A stretch of DNA of 14,049 nucleotides, from NCBI GenBank assembly GCA_051867975.1, contig JBJDZM010000028.1, positions 1 to 14,049 of the forward strand, written 5' to 3'. This DNA comes from SVTX01 sp051867975 (GTDB taxonomy: Bacteria > Bacillota > Clostridia > Oscillospirales > CAG-272). The position numbers and the translations under genes were made by a program. Positions 7,187-13,974 of the stretch are shown here, piece by piece. The first letter of the stretch is position 1. Each line of letters opens with the position of its first letter. Below the pieces are notes generated by a model. The model saw only the letters and a list, made by a program, of their open reading frames with translations. It was not told where the DNA came from and did not search any database.

Positions 7187-9019
7187 TTATTTAATTGTGT
7201 AGATCGTTATATCGGATGAGGTTGTTACACGCAGCTGCGGAACATTACCATTTGATGTAATGGTTGCATAGCCGTCTGCGAAATGAATTTCGTTTCCGAC
7301 TCTGTTGTACAGTTTAAAGCTCTGAACGTCATCCTTGCCGGTTTCGGAAACAGTTTTGTTGACTACGAATAATCCGAACGTCGAGTTATAAGATACACTT
7401 TCCGTGCTTGTTTTGATTGTCCATCCGCCTTCTCCGTCAGGCTGTTTTTCGACGCTTGTGCCTGCCGAAATAACTCTATCGTGAAATTCTCCCGACGAGA
7501 TATATCCGACATGGGCTGCTTCAGTAGATCTTGTATTGCCTGACGCGTCTTCGTAGGTTTCACGTGTTACGTAGTACAAGTTACCTGCAACAACATCCCA
7601 ACTCGTTGCATCTGACAAATCAAAAATTTCGGTTCCGTCATCGGTGTATACTTTATTTCCGATAACATATCCGCCATCAAGTATGTAATCGCTGCCGACA
7701 GAAACATGTCTTTCTACTGTTCCCGTCCGGGTGTTAACCTCGTAAGAAGCATAGGAACCTGATATTCCGGCAACGCTGATGACAAAGCTTGAACTGTCGA
7801 TTGCATTTCCGAGGGAGCGTTGATTCTTGAGTATCGAGGGCAGCTTTGCAACCTCCTTGAGTTGGTTGTCGAAGATGACGAATTCGGTTTCATTGCCGAG
7901 CTTTCCGTCAACGATTCGATTTACCTCGGCGTAAAAGCAGTTTGCCTTAATTTCGTATTCCTCTGTGCTTTCGTTTGTAAGCACTTTTGTGGGAACCCAG
8001 CTTGCTTCGAATTCGGAAACCTTACCGGTCGAGACGTCCAATATCATGTGTTTGACATCGTATTTACTTCCGTCCTCGTAATCAAACTCGGTAGCATTAT
8101 CCGAAAGCAGCGTGGTTCGGAAAACGAACACGTTGCCATTATCGAGAACATACCATCTGTCGTTATTTGACATTTCGTACTCAGCTGTTACATTGTAGTC
8201 TTTATCCAAGACTTGCAGCGTGTTGCCCGATACGGAATAGCGGTATATCTCGTTGTCGGAGATCTCAAGTGTTGTGGAATAAGCATCCGCTATCTTATAC
8301 GCTTCGGTTACATGAGTGACGAAGAATACATGACCGTCCATATCTATATGATAGGTCTTTTCGCCCAAGATAATGCTGTGGTATAAGTTTGTCGCACGGG
8401 TTTCGCTTTCTTCGCCTATCTGTGTTCCGTCGATATCATAGTATAAGTACGTGACTTTTTCTTCCCAAGCTGCGGGTGTAGATACGGATACTGTGGAAAC
8501 AGTCTTTTTGATTTCCATTACGTTGCCGTTTGCAAGCGTTCTCATAAAATCAAAGGTTATGCCCCACTTGTCTTCGGTGCTATAGTAATTGGAATACTCA
8601 AATCTCTTAATTAAGCCATTGTCATTATACACGCTTGTTGTCTTTTTACCGGGGTATTCAGGGTCATCATCGTCTGTAAGTGATTCATTGACAATGAAGT
8701 TACCATATGTGTCGCCTGATATAGGCGTATCAATTGTTATGTACGAATAATCTACATGCGAATTGTTTGCAGATGCGCCGACAGGGGAGATATAGGTTTT
8801 CCACTGATCAATCAGTTTTTTGTAATCGACGTTTTCGTCTTCGATCGTCGGTCGCTCGACCACGGGCTCCTCGGGCGATGCGGTTTCGGTGCCGGATTCA
8901 ACACTCGTCTCGGTTTCAGAGTCTGTCTCGGTATCTCCCGTGTTGTCGCAAGCCGCCAAAAGCAAGGGAAGGCAAAGCAACGCGGACATCAACGATATCC
9001 AAATTGTGCGTTTCTTCAT
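7187..9019 (-). CDS. secreted lipoprotein C of the paralogous cluster
   Basis: A 610-aa putative lipoprotein, third in the operon. The signal peptide begins MKKRTIW and ends in lipobox LLAAC with Cys24. An acidic Thr/Glu/Ser-rich tether (D-T-E-T-D-S-E-T-E-T type) runs to about residue 55. The ectodomain contains LANGNVMEIK near residue 160, YLYYDIDGTQIG near 195, the family block YVLDNGNVFVF from residue 290 followed by SKYDVKHMILDVSTGKVSEF, FVIFDNQLKEV, and the C-terminus ITIYTIK. All have counterparts in the neighbours. Fold and ligand are unknown; short Asp-Gly turns between Tyr/Val-rich strands suggest a beta-propeller (inference). No catalytic motif is recognised. The gene has AAAGGAG upstream of the ATG and lies 33 bp after lipoprotein B, with no promoter or terminator between them. 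Confidence 0.85.
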   Translation of the reverse strand: MKKRTIWISLMSALLCLPLLLAACDNTGDTETDSETETSVESGTETASPEEPVVERPTIEDENVDYKKLIDQWKTYISPVGASANNSHVDYSYITIDTPISGDTYGNFIVNESLTDDDDPEYPGKKTTSVYNDNGLIKRFEYSNYYSTEDKWGITFDFMRTLANGNVMEIKKTVSTVSVSTPAAWEEKVTYLYYDIDGTQIGEESETRATNLYHSIILGEKTYHIDMDGHVFFVTHVTEAYKIADAYSTTLEISDNEIYRYSVSGNTLQVLDKDYNVTAEYEMSNNDRWYVLDNGNVFVFRTTLLSDNATEFDYEDGSKYDVKHMILDVSTGKVSEFEASWVPTKVLTNESTEEYEIKANCFYAEVNRIVDGKLGNETEFVIFDNQLKEVAKLPSILKNQRSLGNAIDSSSFVISVAGISGSYASYEVNTRTGTVERHVSVGSDYILDGGYVIGNKVYTDDGTEIFDLSDATSWDVVAGNLYYVTRETYEDASGNTRSTEAAHVGYISSGEFHDRVISAGTSVEKQPDGEGGWTIKTSTESVSYNSTFGLFVVNKTVSETGKDDVQSFKLYNRVGNEIHFADGYATITSNGNVPQLRVTTSSDITIYTIK

Positions 9020-9052
9020 AATTCTTTTCTCCTTTCCAATTATGTGCCGCGG

Positions 9053-11017
9053 TTATTCTGTAACCGTGTATATCAAGGTTTGCTTCAAAACATTTGAGTA
9101 TGTACTCAATGTGAAGTAGCCGTCGCCTTCATATACGTTGATTACATTTTCGGACGTCAGGATATGCTCCATAGCGGTATTGTAAAGAACATAGTTTTGA
9201 GTCTTCTCTTCACGGACGAGGACGTATGCATCACTGCTGTCGCTTTCAATGGAAACCTTTTGACCTTCAAAGAGAGAATTGATTTCATACGAGTCGCTGC
9301 TCTTTTCAATAGAATATCTTTCGGCGTATGCGTTATTCATTTGGGACTCTCTTACTAATATGAAGGTGCCGTCAATAACCCTGTCAAATACGTAAGGATC
9401 GTAATTTGTATTACTGTCGCCAAGCTGCAGGACAAGGTTCATGTCGTAATCATAGATCTTTGCGGTAGCGGAGTCATAAATGAAGTCGTCACCGAGAGTG
9501 TATGTGTCTTTGAGATACGTTCTTATTGTTCCGTCGGGCTTTACGATAGCGTAGCTGACAGAAGGAATGTTGGTATTCAGGCTTACGAGATAATCGCCGT
9601 TCTTCAAGACCTTAAAGCCAAGCTCAAGGGCTTCGGAATCAAATGCGTGCTCGGGGATGATGCGGTCGATGCGGTACAATACCGACATATCGTTGTCAAA
9701 AACAAGAGCCTCCGCGTCGCCCTGCAATTTGTTCTCAATGGGATATACCACGCCGATGTTGCGGACATTGTCCGTAATGGCGATACCCTGACTGTTGAGG
9801 CTTGCCGCAATATTCTCGCCGCGCTCAAGCCAGTATACCACGTATGGGAAATCAATGACATCTGCCTTACGCTCGGACACGTCGAACAATACAGAAGTGA
9901 AGGCATAATAGTTGCCGTCGTAGTAATAATCATACGGGTCGCCCTCTTCAACAGGGTTTGCCTGTTGAATCAGAATGTCTCCGTTATGAAGAACAAATGA
10001 CTGAGACATCAAATAATGATCATCAAAATAGTAGCGGTCCAAAAGCTCACCGGTCTGCTTGTTATAGATCTCGACAAACTGTGCGCCGAGGTACGACCGA
10101 CCAAAGAAGTAGCCGTATTTGTCGGTCTCGTCGTCATACGCTCCTATGAGCTGTCGATCGTTTTCGTCGCAGCTTCGGATCATCCTACCGGTTTCCGGGT
10201 CGAAAACGGCTACAATACTGCCGAATATTGCGTTTGTGGGATTCCACATGGAAGATTGACATGAACTAACGCTCAGCTCTGTATTGGATTCTGTTATTTT
10301 CGTTCCGAAAATATCGTAGTAAGTATACTTCACGTCAATCTGATATACGCCGCCGTCGGGATTTTCCTCACGGGTGGCTTCGTCGATTGCCTTGATGTCT
10401 GCCGACTTGACAAGGATGTAGGGAAGTCCGTAGCATGACTCCAGGGACACCTCAAGTGCGCTCGAGGGGTATTTCTTTTCCTGAACATGCACTATGACGT
10501 AATTCGGCTCTTCGGAATCTCCGATATTCTGTATCTCGTCGTACTCCCTTACGATGAGATTGTCCCAATCGAAGTCGTCGTAATCGCCGTTCTGATACGT
10601 CGCGGAAACAGTGAGTACGGTCTTTCCCTCGTCGGTGTTAAAGACGTCGATCTTTTCTGTGACGTTGTTCTTCGCGTCAATCGTCTTGGTCGTATAAAGG
10701 ACGACTTTTCCGCTCATAACCGCCTTATCCACCTTTGTCAAAGGTCTTACGGCAGTTGAAATTGCGCTTGTATTCGGGGTGAAGAGCTTAAAGAAGTTGT
10801 CGCGGTTTGCTGTAACGCCCGAAAGCAATTCCTCGTCGGTAAGCTCAGCCTCGGTCTCGGTCTCATTATTGTTCTCGGTTCCAGTTTCTCCGGCTGTTTC
10901 GGTGACACTTGTTGTCTCCTCCGAGCCTGCTTCGTTCGTAGGATTATCACACGCCACGAAGAGCATACAAACGCAGAGCAGAACCGAAAAAAGCTTTAAA
11001 ATAATTGAAAATTTCAT
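9053..11017 (-). CDS. secreted lipoprotein B of the paralogous cluster
   Basis: A 654-aa putative lipoprotein, second in the operon and the longest of the four. The signal peptide ends in lipobox LFVAC with Cys23, followed by Asp, which does not affect Gram-positive sorting. A Thr/Glu/Asn-rich tether follows (about residues 24-60). Family features are YTYYDIFGTKI near residue 225, FVLHNGDILIQ from residue 341, then a Tyr-rich segment and VLFDVSERKADVI, ALVFDNDMSVLYRI, and C-terminus LIYTVTE. An insertion of Asp/Tyr-rich sequence and longer loops (VREYDEIQN, YDYYYDGNYY) distinguish it from the others. Two purine-rich Shine-Dalgarno-like stretches (AGGAG and AGGAG) precede the ATG, 34 bp after lipoprotein A. 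No enzyme motif is recognised. Alternatives such as a solute-binding protein are unlikely because no transporter genes accompany it. Confidence 0.85.
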   Translation of the reverse strand: MKFSIILKLFSVLLCVCMLFVACDNPTNEAGSEETTSVTETAGETGTENNNETETEAELTDEELLSGVTANRDNFFKLFTPNTSAISTAVRPLTKVDKAVMSGKVVLYTTKTIDAKNNVTEKIDVFNTDEGKTVLTVSATYQNGDYDDFDWDNLIVREYDEIQNIGDSEEPNYVIVHVQEKKYPSSALEVSLESCYGLPYILVKSADIKAIDEATREENPDGGVYQIDVKYTYYDIFGTKITESNTELSVSSCQSSMWNPTNAIFGSIVAVFDPETGRMIRSCDENDRQLIGAYDDETDKYGYFFGRSYLGAQFVEIYNKQTGELLDRYYFDDHYLMSQSFVLHNGDILIQQANPVEEGDPYDYYYDGNYYAFTSVLFDVSERKADVIDFPYVVYWLERGENIAASLNSQGIAITDNVRNIGVVYPIENKLQGDAEALVFDNDMSVLYRIDRIIPEHAFDSEALELGFKVLKNGDYLVSLNTNIPSVSYAIVKPDGTIRTYLKDTYTLGDDFIYDSATAKIYDYDMNLVLQLGDSNTNYDPYVFDRVIDGTFILVRESQMNNAYAERYSIEKSSDSYEINSLFEGQKVSIESDSSDAYVLVREEKTQNYVLYNTAMEHILTSENVINVYEGDGYFTLSTYSNVLKQTLIYTVTE

Positions 11018-11051
11018 ATTTTTCTCCTTTTCTCCTAAACTGCGCTACGCA

Positions 11052-12791
11052 TTATTTGATTACGTATGCAAGAGTCTTGCCGTTAAACACTGCCCTGACC
11101 AAAACGACGTCTTCACATATCGTGATTGTTGGCGCGGATATTCCGGACCACAACTCTGTTTTGTCATTTGCGTATATGGAATAGACTCCTGTATCTGCGT
11201 TTTGAAGTAGATAGCCACATGATACGCCACCGACGAATTTCGTGTTAACACCGTCAGCCAGCAGCTCGATACTGTCTTTACCGTTGAAGATGTATACCTC
11301 TACGGCGCCTGTCGCGAAGTTGGTCTTCTGCAGGAAAATATTATCTCCCGCAACCCTTAAACGCGAGTAATTGTTGGCATTCAAATCGTAAACGACGTTC
11401 ATTTTGTGATCATAGATCTTGTCTTCGGTCACAAAGAACTTGTCGGTCATCGGTGCTTCAGAATTATACGAACAGACATAATTGCCGTCAAGGTCGAAGA
11501 CCTGATAACATTCTACACCGCCCGACTTGACTGTTGCAACGTAAAGATTGTGGGTTGCGGCGGGAAGGTCAATATCGTACATGATCACCGGTGTGTCATT
11601 CTTGAGCGCGTATTCTATATTCATTTGGTTATCAAGAACAACGTACGTCTGATCCTTGGCTATTACTCCGTTGGCGATTCTGTATACGATAGCCTTGTTA
11701 TCTCTTCCGGGAGCTAAGGTGAATACTCTGCCCGCTCCAAGGGCTTCTTCTACAAAGACTTCTTCGGAATATGCGCTCTTTAAATCCCGAACGATAAAGT
11801 CAAGCTCGATCTCGGCCATCTCGCCCGTCACGGAGTTAACTATGTAGTGTGTAAGGTCGTAACGATATCCGTTAAGAATAAAGTCGTATGATGAGTAAAT
11901 GTCGCTTTCCTTGACCTTTTGGAGAAGGACGTTGCCGTCATTGAGCAGGAAGCACTCGATGCTTGAGTCATCATCGGCTGTGTAGTCTATCGTGCAAAGA
12001 CCTGCGCGGTTGAAGATCTGAAGCCTGTTATATGACCACGAATACAGATAACCCTGATATTCGGCATTAAAATATTGGAAATCGTAACCATCGCTTGTTG
12101 CGATCTTGTCTGCCGAGCGGATGATGTCAATGTTCTTGTCAAGCCAGAAGACCTCGTCTCCGAGTGTCAGGGCATACAGGTTATCACCCTTATTGATCTC
12201 CATTTGCAGAGAGTTATCGGTGGTATTATGTATCAACTCACCGCCTTTTTTCGCTGCATAATAGGAAACGTCATAAGTCGTTTTCGTTCCATCGGAATAC
12301 TGTGCGGTGTTCGTAATCTTTACCCTGATTACGGGATATACAATGTCGACAGACATAGTGGATCTTGTTCCGTATTCGGGAATCTGATTATAGTAGTATG
12401 GGGAGGAATGTTCTTTTTCGAATATAACGTCTCCGCTTACAAGGTCATACACCTTGTATTTGACAACGAGATTGTTGTAAACGTCAACATCCTCTTCTTT
12501 CATAACGGCAAGATTGTGGTCGGCATCATAATCCACACACTCGCCCTCAAGCTGTATCGCGGTGGAACCCACGGGAGCATTCTCATCAATATATATGAGG
12601 TAATCATGCATCTCGTGCGCCACCATAGGCGGTTCGGTCTCGGCTTCCAAGATTCCTTCCGACTCAGATCCCGCCGATGTTCCCGCGGTATCTGACGTTT
12701 CTGCTGCCCCGGTGTTTTGGTCGCATGATATCAAAAGCACCGACAAGCATAGAATCAAGGCAAACAATAGACAAAGGCTACCTTTTTTCAT
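11052..12791 (-). CDS. secreted lipoprotein A, first gene of the paralogous cluster
   Basis: A 579-aa putative lipoprotein and the first gene of the four-gene operon. The signal peptide (MKKGSLCLLF...) ends in lipobox LLISC with Cys23. A Ser/Thr/Ala/Glu tether follows (about residues 24-52). The ectodomain has YKVYDLVSGDVIF near residue 115, a FLLNDGNVLLQ block from residue 281, then RYDLTHYIVNSVTGEMAEI, YVVLDNQMNIEYAL, a VFDLDGNYV strand-turn unit, and C-terminus TLAYVIK. The distance from the shared block to the end (298 residues) matches the paralogues (301-320). The ribosome binding site AAGGAG is about 7 nt before the ATG. It is preceded by a 145-nt leader and a perfect consensus promoter. 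Function unknown; a surface beta-propeller-like binding protein is the best guess from pattern alone. Confidence 0.85.
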   Translation of the reverse strand: MKKGSLCLLFALILCLSVLLISCDQNTGAAETSDTAGTSAGSESEGILEAETEPPMVAHEMHDYLIYIDENAPVGSTAIQLEGECVDYDADHNLAVMKEEDVDVYNNLVVKYKVYDLVSGDVIFEKEHSSPYYYNQIPEYGTRSTMSVDIVYPVIRVKITNTAQYSDGTKTTYDVSYYAAKKGGELIHNTTDNSLQMEINKGDNLYALTLGDEVFWLDKNIDIIRSADKIATSDGYDFQYFNAEYQGYLYSWSYNRLQIFNRAGLCTIDYTADDDSSIECFLLNDGNVLLQKVKESDIYSSYDFILNGYRYDLTHYIVNSVTGEMAEIELDFIVRDLKSAYSEEVFVEEALGAGRVFTLAPGRDNKAIVYRIANGVIAKDQTYVVLDNQMNIEYALKNDTPVIMYDIDLPAATHNLYVATVKSGGVECYQVFDLDGNYVCSYNSEAPMTDKFFVTEDKIYDHKMNVVYDLNANNYSRLRVAGDNIFLQKTNFATGAVEVYIFNGKDSIELLADGVNTKFVGGVSCGYLLQNADTGVYSIYANDKTELWSGISAPTITICEDVVLVRAVFNGKTLAYVIK

Positions 12792-12937
12792 ACTTTTCTC
12801 CTTTTTTGTTTGGATTTTTGCTCGAAAACCACTTAGGGGTCAGGAGCAATTGAACACGACGGATTGAAAGCTTCGCAAAAGTGCGCGGCAGAGCGCAATT
12901 TGTCTCGCAAAATGGCAAGCTTCCTGTTCCGAACATC
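12792..12937 (-). other. long 5' leader of the lipoprotein operon, possibly structured
   Basis: About 145 nt separate the predicted start from the first ATG. The RNA can pair GGAAGCTT (complement of 12917-12924) with AAGCTTTC (complement of 12866-12873, one G-U pair), enclosing a TGCGC/GCGCA hairpin with loop TCTGCC (12882-12897). No known riboswitch core, T-box or leader peptide was recognised. The A-rich tail ends in the ribosome binding site. Confidence 0.35.
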
Positions 12938-12943
12938 AATGTA

Positions 12944-12972
12944 ATTATAGTACGAACATTGGAAAATGTCAA
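12944..12972 (-). promoter_or_regulatory. perfect consensus sigma-A promoter of the lipoprotein operon
   Basis: On the minus strand TTGACA (complement of 12967-12972), a 17-bp spacer and TATAAT (complement of 12944-12949) match the consensus exactly. An inverted repeat CAATGT (12937-12942) / ACATTG (12956-12961) flanks the -10 box, and CGAACAT occurs directly repeated at 12930-12936 and 12953-12959. Both could serve a repressor. The strength and these repeats suggest a highly expressed but possibly controlled operon. Confidence 0.85.
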
Positions 12973-12987
12973 TACATACCGCATGAT

Positions 12988-13209
12988 TTAATTATCTTTT
13001 TTCGTATAAAAAGCGACAATTTGTGCGGCATAAGACCGTCTTTTTGCAACTTGCATACGTTTTTCTTGTAATACAGGAGAAGAATGAGACGGCTGACAAA
13101 AACAGACATTTTTACTATGCCCGTGGAGAATGGGAGAGAATTTAGCAGACCGCAAGCGGGAAATAATTGATATGTCTAATGTCTTTTTTGCAGTGCTTAC
13201 GGAATTCAC
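12988..13209 (-). CDS. small basic hypothetical protein (73 aa)
   Basis: A GTG-started open reading frame (GTG at 13207-13209) with a well-placed GGAG 8 nt upstream and a perfect consensus promoter 50 nt further upstream. The product is rich in Lys, Arg, His and Ser (8 Lys, 5 Arg, 3 His against 3 acidic residues), with a central CFCQPSHSS segment and an EKRMQVAKRRSY cluster that may be helical. No family, signal peptide or membrane segment is recognised. The gene is divergent from the XRE repressor and shares its control region. It ends 15 bp before the -35 box of the lipoprotein operon with no terminator between, so its transcript may read into that operon. The frame could instead be non-coding leader; codon use is not clearly like the neighbours. 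Confidence 0.4.
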   Translation of the reverse strand: MNSVSTAKKTLDISIISRLRSAKFSPILHGHSKNVCFCQPSHSSPVLQEKRMQVAKRRSYAAQIVAFYTKKDN

Positions 13210-13265
13210 TTTCTTCGCTCCGTGTCTTTTTCAGAATAGAAGCTCTTACTTTAATTACATATTAC

Positions 13266-13294
13266 ATTATAGTCCACATATCGACTAATGTCAA
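13266..13294 (-). promoter_or_regulatory. perfect consensus leftward promoter divergent from the XRE gene
   Basis: On the minus strand TTGACA (complement of 13289-13294), a 17-bp spacer and TATAAT (complement of 13266-13271) match the consensus exactly. It would produce a leftward RNA from about 13259, covering the 73-aa frame and possibly continuing into the lipoprotein operon. Confidence 0.75.
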
Positions 13295-13305
13295 GTGGCA
13301 TTAGT
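13284..13305. promoter_or_regulatory. candidate repressor operator
   Basis: A perfect inverted repeat ACTAATG (13284-13290), 8-bp spacer, CATTAGT (13299-13305). It overlaps the -35 box of the leftward promoter and sits 10 bp before the -10 of the XRE gene. That is the position expected for autoregulation by the divergent XRE protein. The link to that protein is inferred. Confidence 0.55.
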
Positions 13306-13310
13306 TCAAT

Positions 13311-13321
13311 TGTGATATAAT
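13311..13321 (+). promoter_or_regulatory. extended -10 promoter of the XRE regulator gene
   Basis: TGATATAAT (13313 region to 13321) contains consensus TATAAT at 13316-13321 preceded by TG one base upstream, an extended -10. No good -35 box lies 16-18 bp upstream; the inverted repeat occupies that space. The expected start is near 13328, about 27 nt before the GTG. Confidence 0.6.
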
Positions 13322-13354
13322 CGCCGTAATAAACAAACAAGGAGCGATTTTTTT

Positions 13355-13618
13355 GTGAAATATTATCAAAGATTACGGGATCTACGGGAAGACCGCGATT
13401 TATCCCAAACCGAGGTTGCAAAATGTATCAACACCACTCAGTCCTATTACGCTCAATATGAAAACGGCCATCGCGCCATGCCGTTTGACAGAGTAATTCT
13501 CATAGCACGCTTTTACAATGTTTCCATTGATTATATTGCGGGGTTGACAGACGTGCCTCGCACGCTTGACGGAAAACCGTATCCGGTTTCAAAATGGGGC
13601 GGCAGGGGCGCAAATTAA
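13355..13618 (+). CDS. XRE-family helix-turn-helix transcriptional regulator
   Basis: An 87-aa Cro/C1-type DNA-binding protein. The HTH domain spans about residues 5-61, with the helix-turn-helix in SQTEVAKCINTTQSYYAQYENG (about 17-38), then the conserved tail FYNVSIDYIAGLTD (53-66). There is no C-terminal effector or peptidase domain, so it is a minimal repressor. The start is GTG with AAGGAG 10 nt upstream, a slightly long spacing. The divergent leftward promoter and the inverted repeat between them suggest autoregulation and control of the leftward transcript (inference). The last codons (GRGAN and stop) lie in the first copy of the 131-bp repeat, and the stop overlaps the edge of its palindrome, so the natural C-terminus may have been altered by the repeat. 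An antitoxin or immunity role is possible, but no partner toxin is recognised. Confidence 0.88.
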   Translation: MKYYQRLRDLREDRDLSQTEVAKCINTTQSYYAQYENGHRAMPFDRVILIARFYNVSIDYIAGLTDVPRTLDGKPYPVSKWGGRGAN

Positions 13619-13738
13619 TTCAAATTGCAGGCAATTTGAATTGAGATTGAAGTGCGGAGGTCATTCGGAAAAACAAAGCACGGAGAGATTCAGAACTCAT
13701 ATTTGCGCCGAGGTTTATTTTAGAGCAAAGGGTTTGGA
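13608..13738. repeat. 131-bp tandem direct repeat, copy 1
   Basis: Copy 1 begins GCGCAAATTAATTC and is identical to copy 2 except for two adjacent substitutions (13662-13663, CA instead of AC). It contains the palindrome AATTCAAATTGC-AG-GCAATTTGAATT at 13617-13642, an ATTTGCGC at 13701-13708 complementary to the GCGCAAAT that starts the next copy, and GGAGAGATTCAGAACTC at 13682-13698, which resembles the T-arm of the nearby tRNA. It starts inside the last codons of the XRE gene. With copies 2 and 3 it fills the gene-free stretch up to the tRNA terminator. Confidence 0.95.
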
Positions 13739-13869
13739 GCGCAAATTAATTCAAATTGCAGGCAATTTGAATTGAGATTGAAGTGCGGAGGTACTTCGGA
13801 AAAACAAAGCACGGAGAGATTCAGAACTCATATTTGCGCCGAGGTTTATTTTAGAGCAAAGGGTTTGGA
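13739..13869. repeat. 131-bp tandem direct repeat, copy 2
   Basis: 129 of 131 bases match copy 1. Its palindrome is at 13748-13773 and its T-arm-like segment at 13813-13829. The near identity implies recent duplication or concerted maintenance. No reading frame can be shared across copies because 131 is not a multiple of three. Confidence 0.95.
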
Positions 13870-13931
13870 GCGCAAATTATTTCAAATTGCAGGCAATTTG
13901 AATAGAGTTCTGAATCGTGGCGTCTTTCGGG
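13870..13931. repeat. partial, diverged third repeat copy
   Basis: GCGCAAATTATTTC and the palindrome core TTCAAATTGC-AG-GCAATTTGAA (13881-13902) match the earlier copies. After 13904 the sequence diverges, with scattered similarity up to TTCGGGAAAAA. GAGTTCTGAAT at 13905-13915 is the exact reverse complement of the ATTCAGAACTC found in copies 1 and 2. Confidence 0.8.
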
Positions 13932-13974
13932 AAAAATAACAGGACGAGAACTTTGTTCTCGTCCTGTTATTTTT
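13932..13974 (-). terminator. 20-bp perfect terminator hairpin of the tRNA-Ser gene
   Basis: The arm at 13932-13951 is the perfect 20-base complement of the arm at 13955-13974, with a 3-nt loop. On the minus strand the stem ends in TTATTTTT followed by CCC, so it is an intrinsic terminator directly after the tRNA 3' end, and its first base abuts the tRNA CCA. The symmetric A/T flanks let it work in both directions, so it also shields the tRNA from transcripts crossing the repeats. Confidence 0.9.

Noticed and set aside
12075..12695. 206-codon open frame on the plus strand
   Set aside because: Antisense to lipoprotein A, with the same shadow composition and no initiation signals.
12792..12937. 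Known riboswitch or T-box in the lipoprotein leader
   Set aside because: No T-box sequence, no cobalamin, SAM, TPP or other recognisable core, and no intrinsic terminator within the leader.
13084..13170. 28-codon frame on the plus strand starting MRRLTKTD with AGGAG upstream
   Set aside because: It has a decent ribosome binding site, but the only promoter-like boxes (TTGCAA at 13044-13049, TGTAAT at 13067-13072) would start the RNA inside that site. It overlaps the better supported 73-aa leftward frame.
13566..13775. Open frame running from the XRE 3' end through the repeats
   Set aside because: Out of frame with the XRE gene and made of repeat sequence whose 131-bp period changes frame each copy; no ribosome binding site.
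13608..13904. CRISPR array
   Set aside because: Units are contiguous 131-bp tandem copies without unique spacers between short repeats, and no cas genes are present.
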